From contig NZ_NEVM01000005.1 of NCBI RefSeq assembly GCF_002261225.1, forward strand, positions 186,001-250,000: DNA of 64,000 nt. The letters run 5' to 3'. Origin of the DNA: Bordetella genomosp. 10 (GTDB lineage Bacteria; Pseudomonadota; Gammaproteobacteria; Burkholderiales; Burkholderiaceae_B). Positions 1-9,917 of this stretch are shown here, piece after piece. Below the pieces are notes generated by a model that saw only the letters and a program-made list of their open reading frames with translations, made no database searches and was not told where the DNA came from. Both the position numbers and the translations under genes were made by a program. Positions within the stretch are counted from its first letter, which is position 1, and the number at the start of each line of letters is the position of its first letter.

Positions 1-1293
<1,293 letters not shown>

Positions 1294-1731
1294 AGTCTCA
1301 TCTCCAGAGTGATTTGTAAGAGGTCCGTATAAGGGACAGGCTCCAGTCTCCTGTCCCGCGAATTGAAATGCCCGCGCGCTCGCGCGACCCCACGCCCGGC
1401 CTGAAAGGAAAATCGGGACCACCGCGGCCCGCCCGGGCCGCCGACATTTCGCCATGTGGTGTGGGTTAGACGGCCATCATACCCGGCAGGCGCGGCCGGG
1501 CGTCAACCCGGCCACATGGCGGAAACAGGGGAAACCCTAGCCTGCCGGGGCGCCGCCAGCGCGCCGGCGGCGCGCGGCCGGGCCCGCGTGCCCGGGAAGA
1601 TAGACGCGATCGGCGCGGCCACGCGTGTCAATTTGGGGCAACTCGTCACGAAATTGTCATCCTGGCCGGCTATTGGTGTCGCCGGCGATCGCCATCCGGC
1701 GCGCGCGTGATTTCCTGGCTATTGCTTCCTC
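1294..1731. other. Intergenic region, pckG / zntB-like divergent promoters
   Basis: A gap of about 440 nt separating two divergent genes. It holds the pckG ribosome binding site, a short hairpin in the presumed pckG leader (described separately), and a very GC-rich stretch at about 1370-1610 with no convincing coding frame. The short frames here lack ribosome binding sites and recognisable domains. No RNA gene was recognised. Confidence 0.5.
1333..1357. repeat. Inverted repeat in the presumed pckG leader
   Basis: A perfect 8-bp inverted repeat, gggacagg / cctgtccc, with a 9-nt loop, centred about 50 nt upstream of the pckG start codon. It could be a leader hairpin or an operator for pckG. 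The position suits either role and there is no T-run, so it is not an obvious terminator. Confidence 0.4.
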
Positions 1732-2756
1732 ATGACCCTGCCTGCCGCCCAAAGCCGGCTGCTTTCCCTCTCCGCCGGCCCGGGCGGATTGATATGCGCC
1801 TTCCGTTTCCAGCCCGATACGTCCCCCACCCGCCTGACCTGGACCGAAGTCCAGAACGCGCCGCCCCCGGAATCCGGCGCTTTCCACTGGATACACTACA
1901 CGCCAAGACCGCGGATAGCCGCATCCAGGACTGGCTGGAGCACGGGGCGGACGTGCCGGAAGAGGCCCGCGCCTTTCTCGCCGGCCGCGACACCCGCCCC
2001 TGCCTGCACGTGTCGGAGGACGGCGTGCACGGCCTGCTGGTGGATCTCAAGATGGACGCTGAAGCCGACGAAGCGGAAAAAGGCGTCCTGCACTTCTTCA
2101 TGAACGACGGCCTGTTGATCACGGTGCGCACGCGCGCGCTGCAATCCACCGACCGCCTGCGCCGCCGCGTCGAGGACGGTTGCAGCTATGGCTGCACCAC
2201 CGCCCTGCTGGGCGATCTCCTGGAGTGCCTGGCCGAGGGCTATGCCGCGCGCCTGGAACTGCTGACCGACGAGGTCGACGACATCGAGACCTCGGTCCTG
2301 TCCGACCGCCGCGAGCGCGACCGCGGCGCCTTGAGCGCGGTGCGGCGGCAACTGGCCGAACTGCGCCGCCAGATCCACCCGGAGCGCCACATGCTGGGAC
2401 GTCTGCCCGCCATGCGCCATGCCTGGGCCGAGCCGGAGGCGCTGGACCACCTGGCCCAGGGCGTCGACACGCTCGGCCACCTGGCCGCCTCCATCGACTC
2501 GCTGTACGAACGCGCCAAGCTGCTACAGGAAGAGATCGCGGCGCAGATGTCGGAGGAAATGAACCGCAACCTGCTGGTGCTGTCGGTGCTGACCGCCATG
2601 CTGATGCCCGCCACGCTGCTGTCGGGCGTCTTCGGCATGAACGTGGCCGACCTGCCGGGCTTACAGACGCCCGGGGCGTTCTGGTGGATCCTCGGCGGGA
2701 TGGTGGCGCTGGGGCTGGCGACGCTGGTGTTCCTGAAGCGCCTGCGGCTCTGGTGA
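1732..2756 (+). pseudogene. zntB: CorA-family ZntB-type metal transporter, frameshifted in the N-terminal domain
   Basis: Inner-membrane divalent cation transporter of the CorA/ZntB family. The C-terminal part is intact: a long helical region, two membrane segments and the signature FGMN followed by the periplasmic loop. That frame is open from a GTG at 1707, but its first 60 or so residues look like no family member. The expected N-terminus (GGLICAFRFQP ... AFHWIH) lies in a different frame starting at ATG 1732, and passes into the main frame at 'LHAKTADSRIQDWL' around 1896. One missing base, such as a C in the cacta at 1894-1898, explains the shift. Repaired, the protein would be about 341 residues, normal for ZntB. 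It may be a true null allele or a sequencing error. Confidence 0.75.
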
Positions 2757-2798
2757 AACGCCGGGCGGGGAGCCTGTGCGCGGTCTGCAACAAAAACC

Positions 2799-2845
2799 AA
2801 AACGAAAATTAACGAACATGGATTCGTGTCTTTCATTTTCGTTTT
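2799..2845 (+). promoter_or_regulatory. Operator-like inverted repeat upstream of glpR
   Basis: Perfect 11-bp arms aaaacgaaaat (2799-2809) and attttcgtttt (2835-2845) flank a second, smaller acgaa/ttcgt repeat at 2812-2827. The region is strikingly AT-rich in a GC-rich window and lies just before the GlpR-type regulator. GlpR operators in enteric bacteria are built from similar AACGAA/TTCGTT half-sites, so autoregulation of glpR-glpD is the natural reading. The binding itself is inferred. Confidence 0.6.
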
Positions 2846-2866
2846 TGTTGTTTTATGATCGTTTTC

Positions 2867-3709
2867 ATGACGCTCAATCCCCGTCAATCGGCCCTCATCG
2901 ACGCCGTCCGCGAAAGCGGCGCCATCACCATCGAAGCCCTGGCCCAGCGCTTCGGCGTCACGCTGCAAACCGTGCGGCGCGACGTCAACCTGCTGGCCCA
3001 GGAAGGCCTGCTGGCGCGCTTTCACGGCGGCGTCCGCATCGAGGCCTCGACCACCGAGAACATCGCCTACCAGCAGCGCCAGGCCCTGCATGCCGAGGCC
3101 AAGCGCCGCATCGGCCTGGCGGTGGCGCGCCACATCCCGGAAGGCTGCTCGCTGATCCTGAACCTCGGCACGACCACCGAGGCCGTGGCGCGCGCGCTGA
3201 CGCAGCACCGCGGCCTGCGCGTCATCACCAACAACCTCAACGTCGCCGACATCCTGTCCGCCAACCCGGACTGCGAAATCATCATCGCCGGCGGCACGAT
3301 GCGCGCGGGCGACCGCGGCATCATTGGCGAGGCCACCATCGAGTTCATCCGCCGCTTCAAGGTGGACATCGGCGTCATCTGCATTTCGGGACTCGAAGCC
3401 GACGGCACGCTGCGCGACTACGACCTGCGTGAAGTCAGCGTGGCGCGCGCCATCATGGCGCAGTCGCGCGAGGTCTGGCTGGCCGCCGACAACAGCAAGT
3501 ACCAGCGCCAGGCCCTCGTGGAGCTGGCCAATATTTCCCAGGTCCACCGCTTCTACACCGACCTGCCCCCGCAAGCGCCGCTCGCGCGCGTGATCAAGCA
3601 GGCCGGCGTGCGCTGCGAACTCGCCAGCGCGCCGGCCGATGCCGTCGCCTCCGCATCCTCCTCCGCTCCCGCTTCCGCGGAGGCCCACGCCCATCCCGCC
3701 CAGCCATGA
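2867..3709 (+). CDS. glpR: DeoR/GlpR-family transcriptional repressor
   Basis: DNA-binding repressor of glycerol-3-phosphate metabolism. It has an N-terminal DeoR winged helix-turn-helix (about residues 5-58, with AITIEALAQRFGV and QTVRRDVNLL) and a C-terminal sugar-phosphate sensor domain with the NLGTTTEAVARAL and ITNNLNVADIL segments. About 280 residues; family members are 250-260, and the excess is an Ala/Ser-rich tail. The ATG at 2867 gives the usual M-x-x-N-P-R-Q start; an ATG at 2855 would add four residues and neither has a clear Shine-Dalgarno. It overlaps glpD by 4 nt (ATGA), so the two are translationally coupled, which supports the specific GlpR assignment over a generic DeoR one. 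Confidence 0.9.
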   Translation: MTLNPRQSALIDAVRESGAITIEALAQRFGVTLQTVRRDVNLLAQEGLLARFHGGVRIEASTTENIAYQQRQALHAEAKRRIGLAVARHIPEGCSLILNLGTTTEAVARALTQHRGLRVITNNLNVADILSANPDCEIIIAGGTMRAGDRGIIGEATIEFIRRFKVDIGVICISGLEADGTLRDYDLREVSVARAIMAQSREVWLAADNSKYQRQALVELANISQVHRFYTDLPPQAPLARVIKQAGVRCELASAPADAVASASSSAPASAEAHAHPAQP

Positions 3710-5304
3710 ATCCCAACCCCAAGCCCCTCGTTCCTCCCTCGCGCGAGCGCATCCTGGCGCAGTTGGACTCGGTCGAGCCCTGGGACGTCATCGTCATCGG
3801 CGGGGGCGCCACCGGCCTGGGCACGGCGGTGGACGCGGCGGCGCGCGGCTATCGCACCCTGCTGGTCGAGGGCGAGGACTTCGCCAAGGGCACGTCGAGC
3901 AAGGCCACCAAGCTGGTGCACGGCGGCGTGCGCTACCTGGCCCAGGGCAATATCAGCCTGGTGCGCGAGGCCCTGCACGAACGCGGCCTGCTGGCGCGCA
4001 ACGCCCCGCACGTGGTGTGGCCGCTGGGTTTCGTGGTGCCGGCCTACGGCCTGCTGGACCAGCCCTTCTACGGCATCGGCCTGAAGATGTACGACATGCT
4101 GGCCGGCCGCCTGAACCTGCAATCGAGCCGCCTGCTGTCGCGCCGCGCCACGCTGGCCGAGGCGCCGACGCTGGCGCCCAGCGTCGGCGGCCGCGCGCTG
4201 CGCGGCGCCGTGCGCTATTTCGACGGCCAGTTCGACGATGCGCGCCTGGCCGTCAGCCTGATGCGCACCCTGTTCGACTTCGGCGGCCTGGCGCTGAACT
4301 ATCTGCGCGTGACCGGCCTGTCGCGCAGCAAGGACAAGATAGACGGCGTCATCGCGCGCGACCGCCTGAACGGCGCCGAACTGATGCTGCGCGCCCGCTG
4401 CGTCATCAACGCCACCGGCGTATGGGTCGACGAGGTGCGCCAGATGGAGGACCGCAAGGCCCCCGCGATGGTGGCGCCCAGCCAGGGCGTGCACCTGACC
4501 CTGCCGCGCGACTTCCTGCCCGGCAACCGCGCCATCCTCATCCCCAAGACCGACGACGGGCGCGTGCTGTTCGTGGTGCCCTGGAACGGCCACACCATCG
4601 TCGGCACCACCGACACCGCGCGCCAGGACCTGCCGCTGGAGCCCGACGCGGCGCGCGAGGACGTCGATTTCATCCTGGCCACGGCCGGCCGCTATCTGAA
4701 CCGCCAGCCCACCCGCGCCGACGTCACCAGCGTGTGGGCCGGCCTGCGGCCGCTGGTCAAGGCCACCGGCGTGGGCAATACCAAGTCGCTGTCGCGCGAG
4801 CACACCATCCTGGTGTCCGCCGGCGGGCTGATCACCGTGACCGGCGGCAAGTGGACCACCTACCGCCGCATGGCGCAGGACGTGATGGACACGGTGCTGC
4901 GCGAGCAGATGCTGCCGTACGCGCCCGGCCAGACCCAGAACCTGCCCCTGCACGGCGCGGGCGGCATGATGCCGGCCGAGGGCGCGCCCCTGTCCACGGA
5001 CGCCTACTACGGCGCCGACCTGCCGGCCCTGCGCGCCCTGCCCGGCGCCGACCGCATGCTGGTGGCGGCCAGCGGCCTGACGGAGGCGCACGTGCGCTAC
5101 GCTGCGCGCTGCGAGCTGGCGCGCAGCGTCGAGGACGTCCTGGCGCGGCGCAACCGCGCGCTGTTCCTCGACAGCCGTGCGGCGCTGGACGCCGCGCCGG
5201 AAGTCGCGCGCGTCCTGGCCGACGAACTGCATCGCGACGAAACCTGGCAGAGCAAGACCCTGCAGGCCTTCGCCGTCACGGCCGCGCAGTACCAGTTGGA
5301 CTAG
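3706..5304 (+). CDS. glpD: Aerobic glycerol-3-phosphate dehydrogenase
   Basis: Membrane-associated FAD enzyme oxidising sn-glycerol 3-phosphate to dihydroxyacetone phosphate and passing electrons to ubiquinone. Its 532 residues are a normal length. The Rossmann FAD motif VIGGGATGLGTAVDAAARGY is near residue 28, followed by the KGTSSKATKLVHGGVRYL segment typical of GlpD, and later GTTDTARQDLP and ITVTGGKWTTYRRMA. The ATG overlaps the glpR stop, so repressor and enzyme are co-transcribed. No glpK or glpF is adjacent. Confidence 0.96.
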   Translation: MNPNPKPLVPPSRERILAQLDSVEPWDVIVIGGGATGLGTAVDAAARGYRTLLVEGEDFAKGTSSKATKLVHGGVRYLAQGNISLVREALHERGLLARNAPHVVWPLGFVVPAYGLLDQPFYGIGLKMYDMLAGRLNLQSSRLLSRRATLAEAPTLAPSVGGRALRGAVRYFDGQFDDARLAVSLMRTLFDFGGLALNYLRVTGLSRSKDKIDGVIARDRLNGAELMLRARCVINATGVWVDEVRQMEDRKAPAMVAPSQGVHLTLPRDFLPGNRAILIPKTDDGRVLFVVPWNGHTIVGTTDTARQDLPLEPDAAREDVDFILATAGRYLNRQPTRADVTSVWAGLRPLVKATGVGNTKSLSREHTILVSAGGLITVTGGKWTTYRRMAQDVMDTVLREQMLPYAPGQTQNLPLHGAGGMMPAEGAPLSTDAYYGADLPALRALPGADRMLVAASGLTEAHVRYAARCELARSVEDVLARRNRALFLDSRAALDAAPEVARVLADELHRDETWQSKTLQAFAVTAAQYQLD

Positions 5305-5316
5305 CTTGCGGACGGC

Positions 5317-5336
5317 GGGCGGCCAGGAAGCCGCCC
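5317..5336 (+). terminator. Stem-loop after glpD, possible terminator
   Basis: A GC-rich 7-bp hairpin, gggcggc / gccgccc with a 6-nt loop, starts 13 nt after the glpD stop. There is no T-run, so it may be a weak terminator or only an mRNA-stabilising structure. Confidence 0.35.
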
Positions 5337-5406
5337 GTCAGCCATCGCGGCGTAGAATCGTCCGGGTTCCGCGGCTTCGGCCGCGCATCTCCTGGAGATA
5401 TGCGCG

Positions 5407-6402
5407 ATGGCTATACCCAAGATTCCCTTCGGCCGCACCGGCCTGAAAGTCTCCCGCCTGGCGTTGGGCACCATGACCTTCGGTCTTCAGACCGACGAGT
5501 CCGTCGCCAAGCGCATCCTCGACAGGGCCGCCGAAGGCGGCATCAACTTCCTCGACACCGCCGACGTCTATCCGCTGGGCGGCACCCTGGACACCGTCGG
5601 CCGCACCGAGGAAATCGTCGGGCGCTGGCTACAGGGGCGGCGCCAGCATTACATCGTCGCCACCAAGGCGGTCGGCGTGACGGGTCCCAACGATTGGGAC
5701 AAGGGTGCCTCGCGCAAGCATCTGCTGGAGGCCATCGATCATTCCCTCAAGCGCCTGGGAACGGACTACGTCGACCTCTATCAACTGCACTCGGACGACG
5801 AGTCCACGCCGCTGGACGAGACCATCGAGGCGCTGGACGTCATCGTGAAGTCGGGCCGGGCGCGCTATGTGGGGGTGTCGAATTTCCTCGCCTGGCGCCT
5901 GGCCACCGCGCTGGGCCGCGCGGACTTCCTGCGGCTGACGCGCTTCGTCAGCGTGCAGCCGCGCTACAGCCTGCTGTTCCGCGAGATCGAGCGCGAATTG
6001 CTGCCGCTGTGCCAGGCCGAGGGCCTCGCCGTCATTCCCTACAACCCCTTGGCCGGCGGCATGCTGACGGGCAAGCACAAGGGCGGCGCGCCCACGCCGG
6101 GCACGCGGTTCACGCTGGGCACGGCCGCCGGGCGCTACCAGGACCGTTATTGGAACGAACGCGCGTTCGAGTCCGTGACGCAACTGGGCAAGCTGGCCGA
6201 CCAGGCCGGCGTGTCCCTGACGCGGCTGGCGCTGGCCTGGGTCCTGGCCAATCCGGCCATCACCGCGCCGCTGCTGGGCGCCAGCAAGCCGGAGCAACTG
6301 GACGAAACCCTGGCCGCGGCGGACTACAAGCTGGACGCGGACCTGAAGGCCGAACTGGACAAGCTGACGCACGAATACCGCTACGGGGATTCGGTCAGGT
6401 AG
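5407..6402 (+). CDS. Aldo/keto reductase
   Basis: Cytosolic NADPH-dependent carbonyl reductase of the aldo/keto reductase superfamily, 331 residues, with a complete (beta/alpha)8 layout. The catalytic tetrad is visible: Asp50 and Tyr55 (FLDTADVY), Lys87 (VATKAVG) and His128 (LYQLHSDDES). The cofactor-binding C-terminal segment (LALAWVLANP, LLGASKPEQLDETL) is intact. A GGAG lies about 10 nt before the ATG. The natural substrate cannot be read from the sequence. It follows glpD after about 100 nt and ends just before a convergent AraC regulator gene. Confidence 0.92.
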   Translation: MAIPKIPFGRTGLKVSRLALGTMTFGLQTDESVAKRILDRAAEGGINFLDTADVYPLGGTLDTVGRTEEIVGRWLQGRRQHYIVATKAVGVTGPNDWDKGASRKHLLEAIDHSLKRLGTDYVDLYQLHSDDESTPLDETIEALDVIVKSGRARYVGVSNFLAWRLATALGRADFLRLTRFVSVQPRYSLLFREIERELLPLCQAEGLAVIPYNPLAGGMLTGKHKGGAPTPGTRFTLGTAAGRYQDRYWNERAFESVTQLGKLADQAGVSLTRLALAWVLANPAITAPLLGASKPEQLDETLAAADYKLDADLKAELDKLTHEYRYGDSVR

Positions 6403-6410
6403 GCGCCGGC

Positions 6411-7388
6411 TCAGTGCGATGAAACATACTCGGAGGCGGCGTGCGCGGGCGGCACGGCGAAGCTGGCCCGCATGCGCCGCGTCTCCGCCGCCGGCGTGCG
6501 CCCGAACAGGCGCTTGAACTCGCGATTGAACTGCGACGGGCTGGCATAGCCGACCGCATGGCAGGCGGCCTCCACCGTCATCCCCTGGCGCACCATCAAC
6601 AGCCGCGCCTGGTGCAGGCGTATCGATTTCACGTACTGCATGGGCGAAGTGCGCGTGATCGCCTTGAAATGGCCATGGAAGCCGGGCACGCTCATGCCGG
6701 CTTCACTGGCCAGCGCGGCCAGGTCGAGGTCCCGAGCGTAGTGGGCGTGTATGTAGCGCAGCGCGCGGCCTACCTTGCCGAACCTTCCCTGCATGGCCAG
6801 GGCCGCCCGCAGCGCATCGCCCTGCGAACCGGTCAGGACGCGGAAATACAGTTCCCGCAGCAGCGCGGGCCCGAGCACCGCCGCGTCGAGCGGACGGTTC
6901 ATGGCTTCGAGAAAGCGCAATACCGAGCCGCGCAGGCCGGCATCCATGGGACTGGAGATCATGCCGCGCGGCGTATCGTCGCGCGCGGGCCTGCCGTGCC
7001 TGTCGATCTGTATCGTCAACTCGGCGGCCAACTGGAAATCCAGGTGAAGGTAGATCGCGAGCAGCGGATGTTCGGGGGTGGCGTCGGTCTCCATCGTGAA
7101 CGGAACGGGAACCGCCACGGCCAGGTAGTGCTGCTCGTCGTAGAGATAGACCTGGTCGCCGAAGTAGCCGCGCTTGCGGCCCTGGCAGACGATGACGATG
7201 CCGGGGTCGTAGAGCACCGGCGTGCGGGACAGCGGGCGATCCGATCGCAGGATGCGGACGCCGGGGAGCGAGGTGAGGTTGTAGCCCTCCTCCGGCGCCA
7301 GCGCGCGCAGCAGCGCCGCCATGCGCGGCTGGGCGGCGGCGGATCGCCGCGTCGGCGCGGCGCGTTTTCCCGGGATCGGTTCCATCAT
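6411..7388 (-). CDS. AraC-family transcriptional regulator
   Basis: 325-residue regulator with an N-terminal AraC-type cupin sensor domain (SLPGVRILRSDRP, then DPGIVIVCQGRKRGYFGDQ) and a C-terminal double helix-turn-helix (about residues 200-300: LDLAALASEAGMSVPGFHGH and CHAVGYASPSQFNREFKRLF). It is divergent from a short-chain dehydrogenase gene with about 100 nt between starts. That layout usually means it controls that gene, probably as an activator responding to a small aromatic or aldehyde ligand. This role is inferred from gene order only. Confidence 0.92.
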   Translation of the reverse strand: MMEPIPGKRAAPTRRSAAAQPRMAALLRALAPEEGYNLTSLPGVRILRSDRPLSRTPVLYDPGIVIVCQGRKRGYFGDQVYLYDEQHYLAVAVPVPFTMETDATPEHPLLAIYLHLDFQLAAELTIQIDRHGRPARDDTPRGMISSPMDAGLRGSVLRFLEAMNRPLDAAVLGPALLRELYFRVLTGSQGDALRAALAMQGRFGKVGRALRYIHAHYARDLDLAALASEAGMSVPGFHGHFKAITRTSPMQYVKSIRLHQARLLMVRQGMTVEAACHAVGYASPSQFNREFKRLFGRTPAAETRRMRASFAVPPAHAASEYVSSH

Positions 7389-7450
7389 TTATAGAATCAG
7401 GCAGGAATAATATAAAAATACGCCTTAAAGGGCCGGCTGCTGCTGAATAT

Positions 7451-7471
7451 TATGCATGTTCCCTATGCATG
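7451..7471. promoter_or_regulatory. Direct repeat tatgcatg, possible AraC-regulator site
   Basis: Two identical copies of tatgcatg (7451-7458 and 7464-7471), each containing the self-complementary atgcat, sit 13 nt apart between the divergent AraC regulator and the dehydrogenase. The position just upstream of the dehydrogenase start (7490) suggests a regulator site; the sequence alone does not prove it. Confidence 0.35.
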
Positions 7472-7489
7472 AAAAAAGCGGAGATCAGC

Positions 7490-8323
7490 ATGAGCACGGA
7501 CAAGACCCTCCTCATTACCGGCGTCAGCAGCGGCCTGGGCCGCGCCCTCGCGCAACAGGCCCTGGCCGCCGGGCATCGCGTCATCGGCACCGTGCGCGAC
7601 GAGCGCGCCAGAACGGCGTTCGAGGCCCTGGCGCCGGGCGCGGCGACAGGCCGCCTGCTCGACGTGACGGACGACGCGGCCGTGGCCGGCGTCGTCGCCG
7701 GCATCGAGGCGGACATCGGACCGATCGACGTCCTGGTCAACAACGCCGGCTACGGCCATGAGGGCGTCATGGAGGAATCGCCGCTGCGCGAAATGCGGCG
7801 GCAGTTCGACGTCAACGTATTCGGCGCCGTCGCCATGATGAAGGCGGTGCTGCCGGCGATGCGCGCACGCCGCCGCGGGCATATCCTCAACATCACGTCG
7901 ATGGGCGGCTACATCACCATGCCGGGAATCGCCTACTACTGCGGCAGCAAGTTCGCGCTGGAAGGCATCTCCGAGGCCCTGGGCAAGGAGGTGCGGCCCC
8001 TGGGCATCGCCGTCACCGCCGTCGCGCCGGGCTCCTTCCGCACGGACTGGGCGGGACGCTCCATGGTGCGGACGCCCCGCGCCATCGCCGACTACGACGC
8101 GCTGTTCGATCCCGTGCGCAAGGCGCGCGAGGAGAAGAGCGGCAAGCAGTTGGGCGATCCGGCCAAGGCCGCGCGCGCCATGCTCGCCGCCATCGACAGC
8201 GCCAATCCGCCCGCCCACCTGCTGTTGGGCAGCGACGCGCTGGCCCTGGTCCGCGGCAAGCTGGCGGACCTCGCCGGGGAGATCGACGCCTGGGAGGAAG
8301 TCAGCCGGTCGACGGACGGCTGA
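7490..8323 (+). CDS. Short-chain dehydrogenase/reductase
   Basis: NAD(P)-dependent oxidoreductase of the classical SDR family, 277 residues. The dinucleotide motif TGVSSGLG is at the N-terminus, NNAGYGHEG follows, and the catalytic Ser-Tyr-Lys set is present in NITSMGGYITMPGIAYYCGS followed by Lys. The ATG at 7490 has a well-spaced GGAG; an upstream ATG at 7469 lacks one. Divergent from the AraC regulator, its likely controller. Substrate unknown. Confidence 0.92.
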   Translation: MSTDKTLLITGVSSGLGRALAQQALAAGHRVIGTVRDERARTAFEALAPGAATGRLLDVTDDAAVAGVVAGIEADIGPIDVLVNNAGYGHEGVMEESPLREMRRQFDVNVFGAVAMMKAVLPAMRARRRGHILNITSMGGYITMPGIAYYCGSKFALEGISEALGKEVRPLGIAVTAVAPGSFRTDWAGRSMVRTPRAIADYDALFDPVRKAREEKSGKQLGDPAKAARAMLAAIDSANPPAHLLLGSDALALVRGKLADLAGEIDAWEEVSRSTDG

Positions 8324-8471
8324 GGGTGGCGATACCCGCGCGGTGCGCGGACCGCCCGCCGCGAAAGCGCGACGCCTGCGTCATGCTCGGTGCGCGGCGG
8401 CACGCCCCCGAACCGTGCATCGCGGCGCGCGGTGGGTTAAGGTAGCGCTTCCGTTTTTGCATCCCCGCGCC

Positions 8472-8975
8472 ATGGAAGTCCACGATCGACTACGCGCCCT
8501 GCTCGATGAACAGGGCATCCCCTACAAACTGCTGCAACACGCCGCCGAGGGGCGGTCGGAGGCGGTGGCCGCGATACGCGGGACCGCCGTCGGACAGGGC
8601 GCCAAGGCCCTGGTCTGCCGCGTCAGGATTTCGTCCACCAAGCGCGCCCACGTGCTCGCGGTGTTCCCGGCCGACCGCCAGGCCAACCTCGACGCCATCG
8701 CCCAGGCCTGCGGCGGCAAGAAGGCCTCCCTGGCCACGCGCGACCTGGCGCGCGAGCTGACCGGCTGCGAGATCGGCGCCATCCCGCCCTTCACGTTCAA
8801 TCCCGAGCTGGAGCTGCTGGTCGACAGCACGCTGGGCCAGCGCTACGAGGAAATCGTCTTCAACGCGGGCCGGCTGGACGCCTCCATCCTGATGCGGGCC
8901 GACGATTACCTGCGGCTGGTCGCGCCGCGCACCGCGCCGTTCTCCTCGGAAGCCGCCCCGGTCCCATGTGCCTAG
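8472..8975 (+). CDS. YbaK/EbsC-type aminoacyl-tRNA deacylase
   Basis: Small trans-editing enzyme of the YbaK/ProX superfamily, which hydrolyses mischarged aminoacyl-tRNA in the cytoplasm. 167 residues from the ATG in MEVHDRLRALLDEQGIPYKL, consistent with the single-domain members. Recognisable segments are AKALVCRV, ASLATRDLARELTGCEIGAI and PPFTFNPELELLVD. Upstream codons in the same frame look like non-coding GC-rich sequence, so the start was placed at 8472. Its 3' end overlaps the next gene by 10 nt, which suggests coupled translation. Confidence 0.88.
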   Translation: MEVHDRLRALLDEQGIPYKLLQHAAEGRSEAVAAIRGTAVGQGAKALVCRVRISSTKRAHVLAVFPADRQANLDAIAQACGGKKASLATRDLARELTGCEIGAIPPFTFNPELELLVDSTLGQRYEEIVFNAGRLDASILMRADDYLRLVAPRTAPFSSEAAPVPCA

Positions 8976-9739
8976 CCGTCCTCGCCCTGCATGAACTGCC
9001 CCACCTGCCGGTGCTGATCGCCGCGAATCGCGACGAATACCATGCCCGTCCCACCGCGGCCGCCGCCCCCTGGGACGACGGCTCGGGCATCGTGGCGGGC
9101 CGCGACCTGAAATCCGGCGGCACCTGGATGGGGATGACGCGCGGCGGCCGCTATGCGCTGGTCACCAATTTCCGCGATCCCATGCGCGTGCTGCCGGACG
9201 CGCCCTCGCGCGGCGACCTCGTGGGCGATTTCCTGCGCGGCGGCGAGACGCCCGCGGCCTACGCGGCACGCGTCGACGAGCGCGGCGCGCGCTACAACGG
9301 CTACAACCTGATCGTCGGCGATCTCACCGGCGCCTGGTATTGCAGCAACCGCGGCGCGCCGGCGCGCGCCCTGCCGCCCGGCATCTACGCCCTGTCCAAC
9401 CATCTGCTCGATACGCCCTGGCCCAAGCTGGCGCGCACCAAGGCCGCCTTCACGCGGCTGCTGCGGGAAAAGCCGCAGCCCGACATCGAAGGGCTGCTGC
9501 AAGCCCTGGCCGACCGCTCGGTCGCCGCCGACGCCGAACTGCCCAGCACCGGCCTCAGCCTGGAACGCGAGCGTTTCCTCAGCAGCCCCTTCATCGTCGA
9601 CCCCGTCTACGGCACGCGCAGCTCCAGCGTGCTCGCCATCGGCGAACGGGAATGCCGCCTGTACGAACGGCGCTTCGGTCCCGACGGGAACGCCATGGGC
9701 GAAGCAGACCTGCGCTGTCCCCTGCGCGCCACGGCCTGA
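8966..9739 (+). CDS. TANGO2/NRDE family protein
   Basis: 257-residue member of the NRDE (TANGO2) family, named for the conserved Asn-Arg-Asp-Glu seen here in LIAANRDEYHARPT; the N-terminal MCLAV start with Cys2 is also typical. GGTWMGMTRGGRYALVTNFR and YNGYNLIVGDLTG are other family segments. The biochemical role in bacteria is not settled; the eukaryotic relatives are linked to lipid and haem handling. It overlaps the YbaK-type gene by 10 nt and is probably in the same transcript. Confidence 0.9.
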   Translation: MCLAVLALHELPHLPVLIAANRDEYHARPTAAAAPWDDGSGIVAGRDLKSGGTWMGMTRGGRYALVTNFRDPMRVLPDAPSRGDLVGDFLRGGETPAAYAARVDERGARYNGYNLIVGDLTGAWYCSNRGAPARALPPGIYALSNHLLDTPWPKLARTKAAFTRLLREKPQPDIEGLLQALADRSVAADAELPSTGLSLERERFLSSPFIVDPVYGTRSSSVLAIGERECRLYERRFGPDGNAMGEADLRCPLRATA

Positions 9740-9917
9740 CGCGGCGCGGCTGCCGCCCTGCATCCGCTTTATCCGGCTTCATCCCGCTTCATCTGCCAAT
9801 CACATCAAAAATTCAAATGTATATGTATAGAAAAATATTGATTGTTTGAATATATCGCCGCACGTAGCCTACGCAACTAAGCCAGATCGAGAACAGCGGA
9901 GGCATCGGGCAGGGCAA

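Noticed and set aside
1707..1896. The GTG at 1707 as a true start of the ZntB-like protein
   Set aside because: The residues it adds do not resemble the family, while the overlapping frame from 1732 does.
3639..6422. A 927-residue frame spanning glpD and the aldo/keto reductase
   Set aside because: It is an out-of-frame reading of two well-supported genes in GC-rich DNA, with a proline- and arginine-rich composition typical of a shadow.
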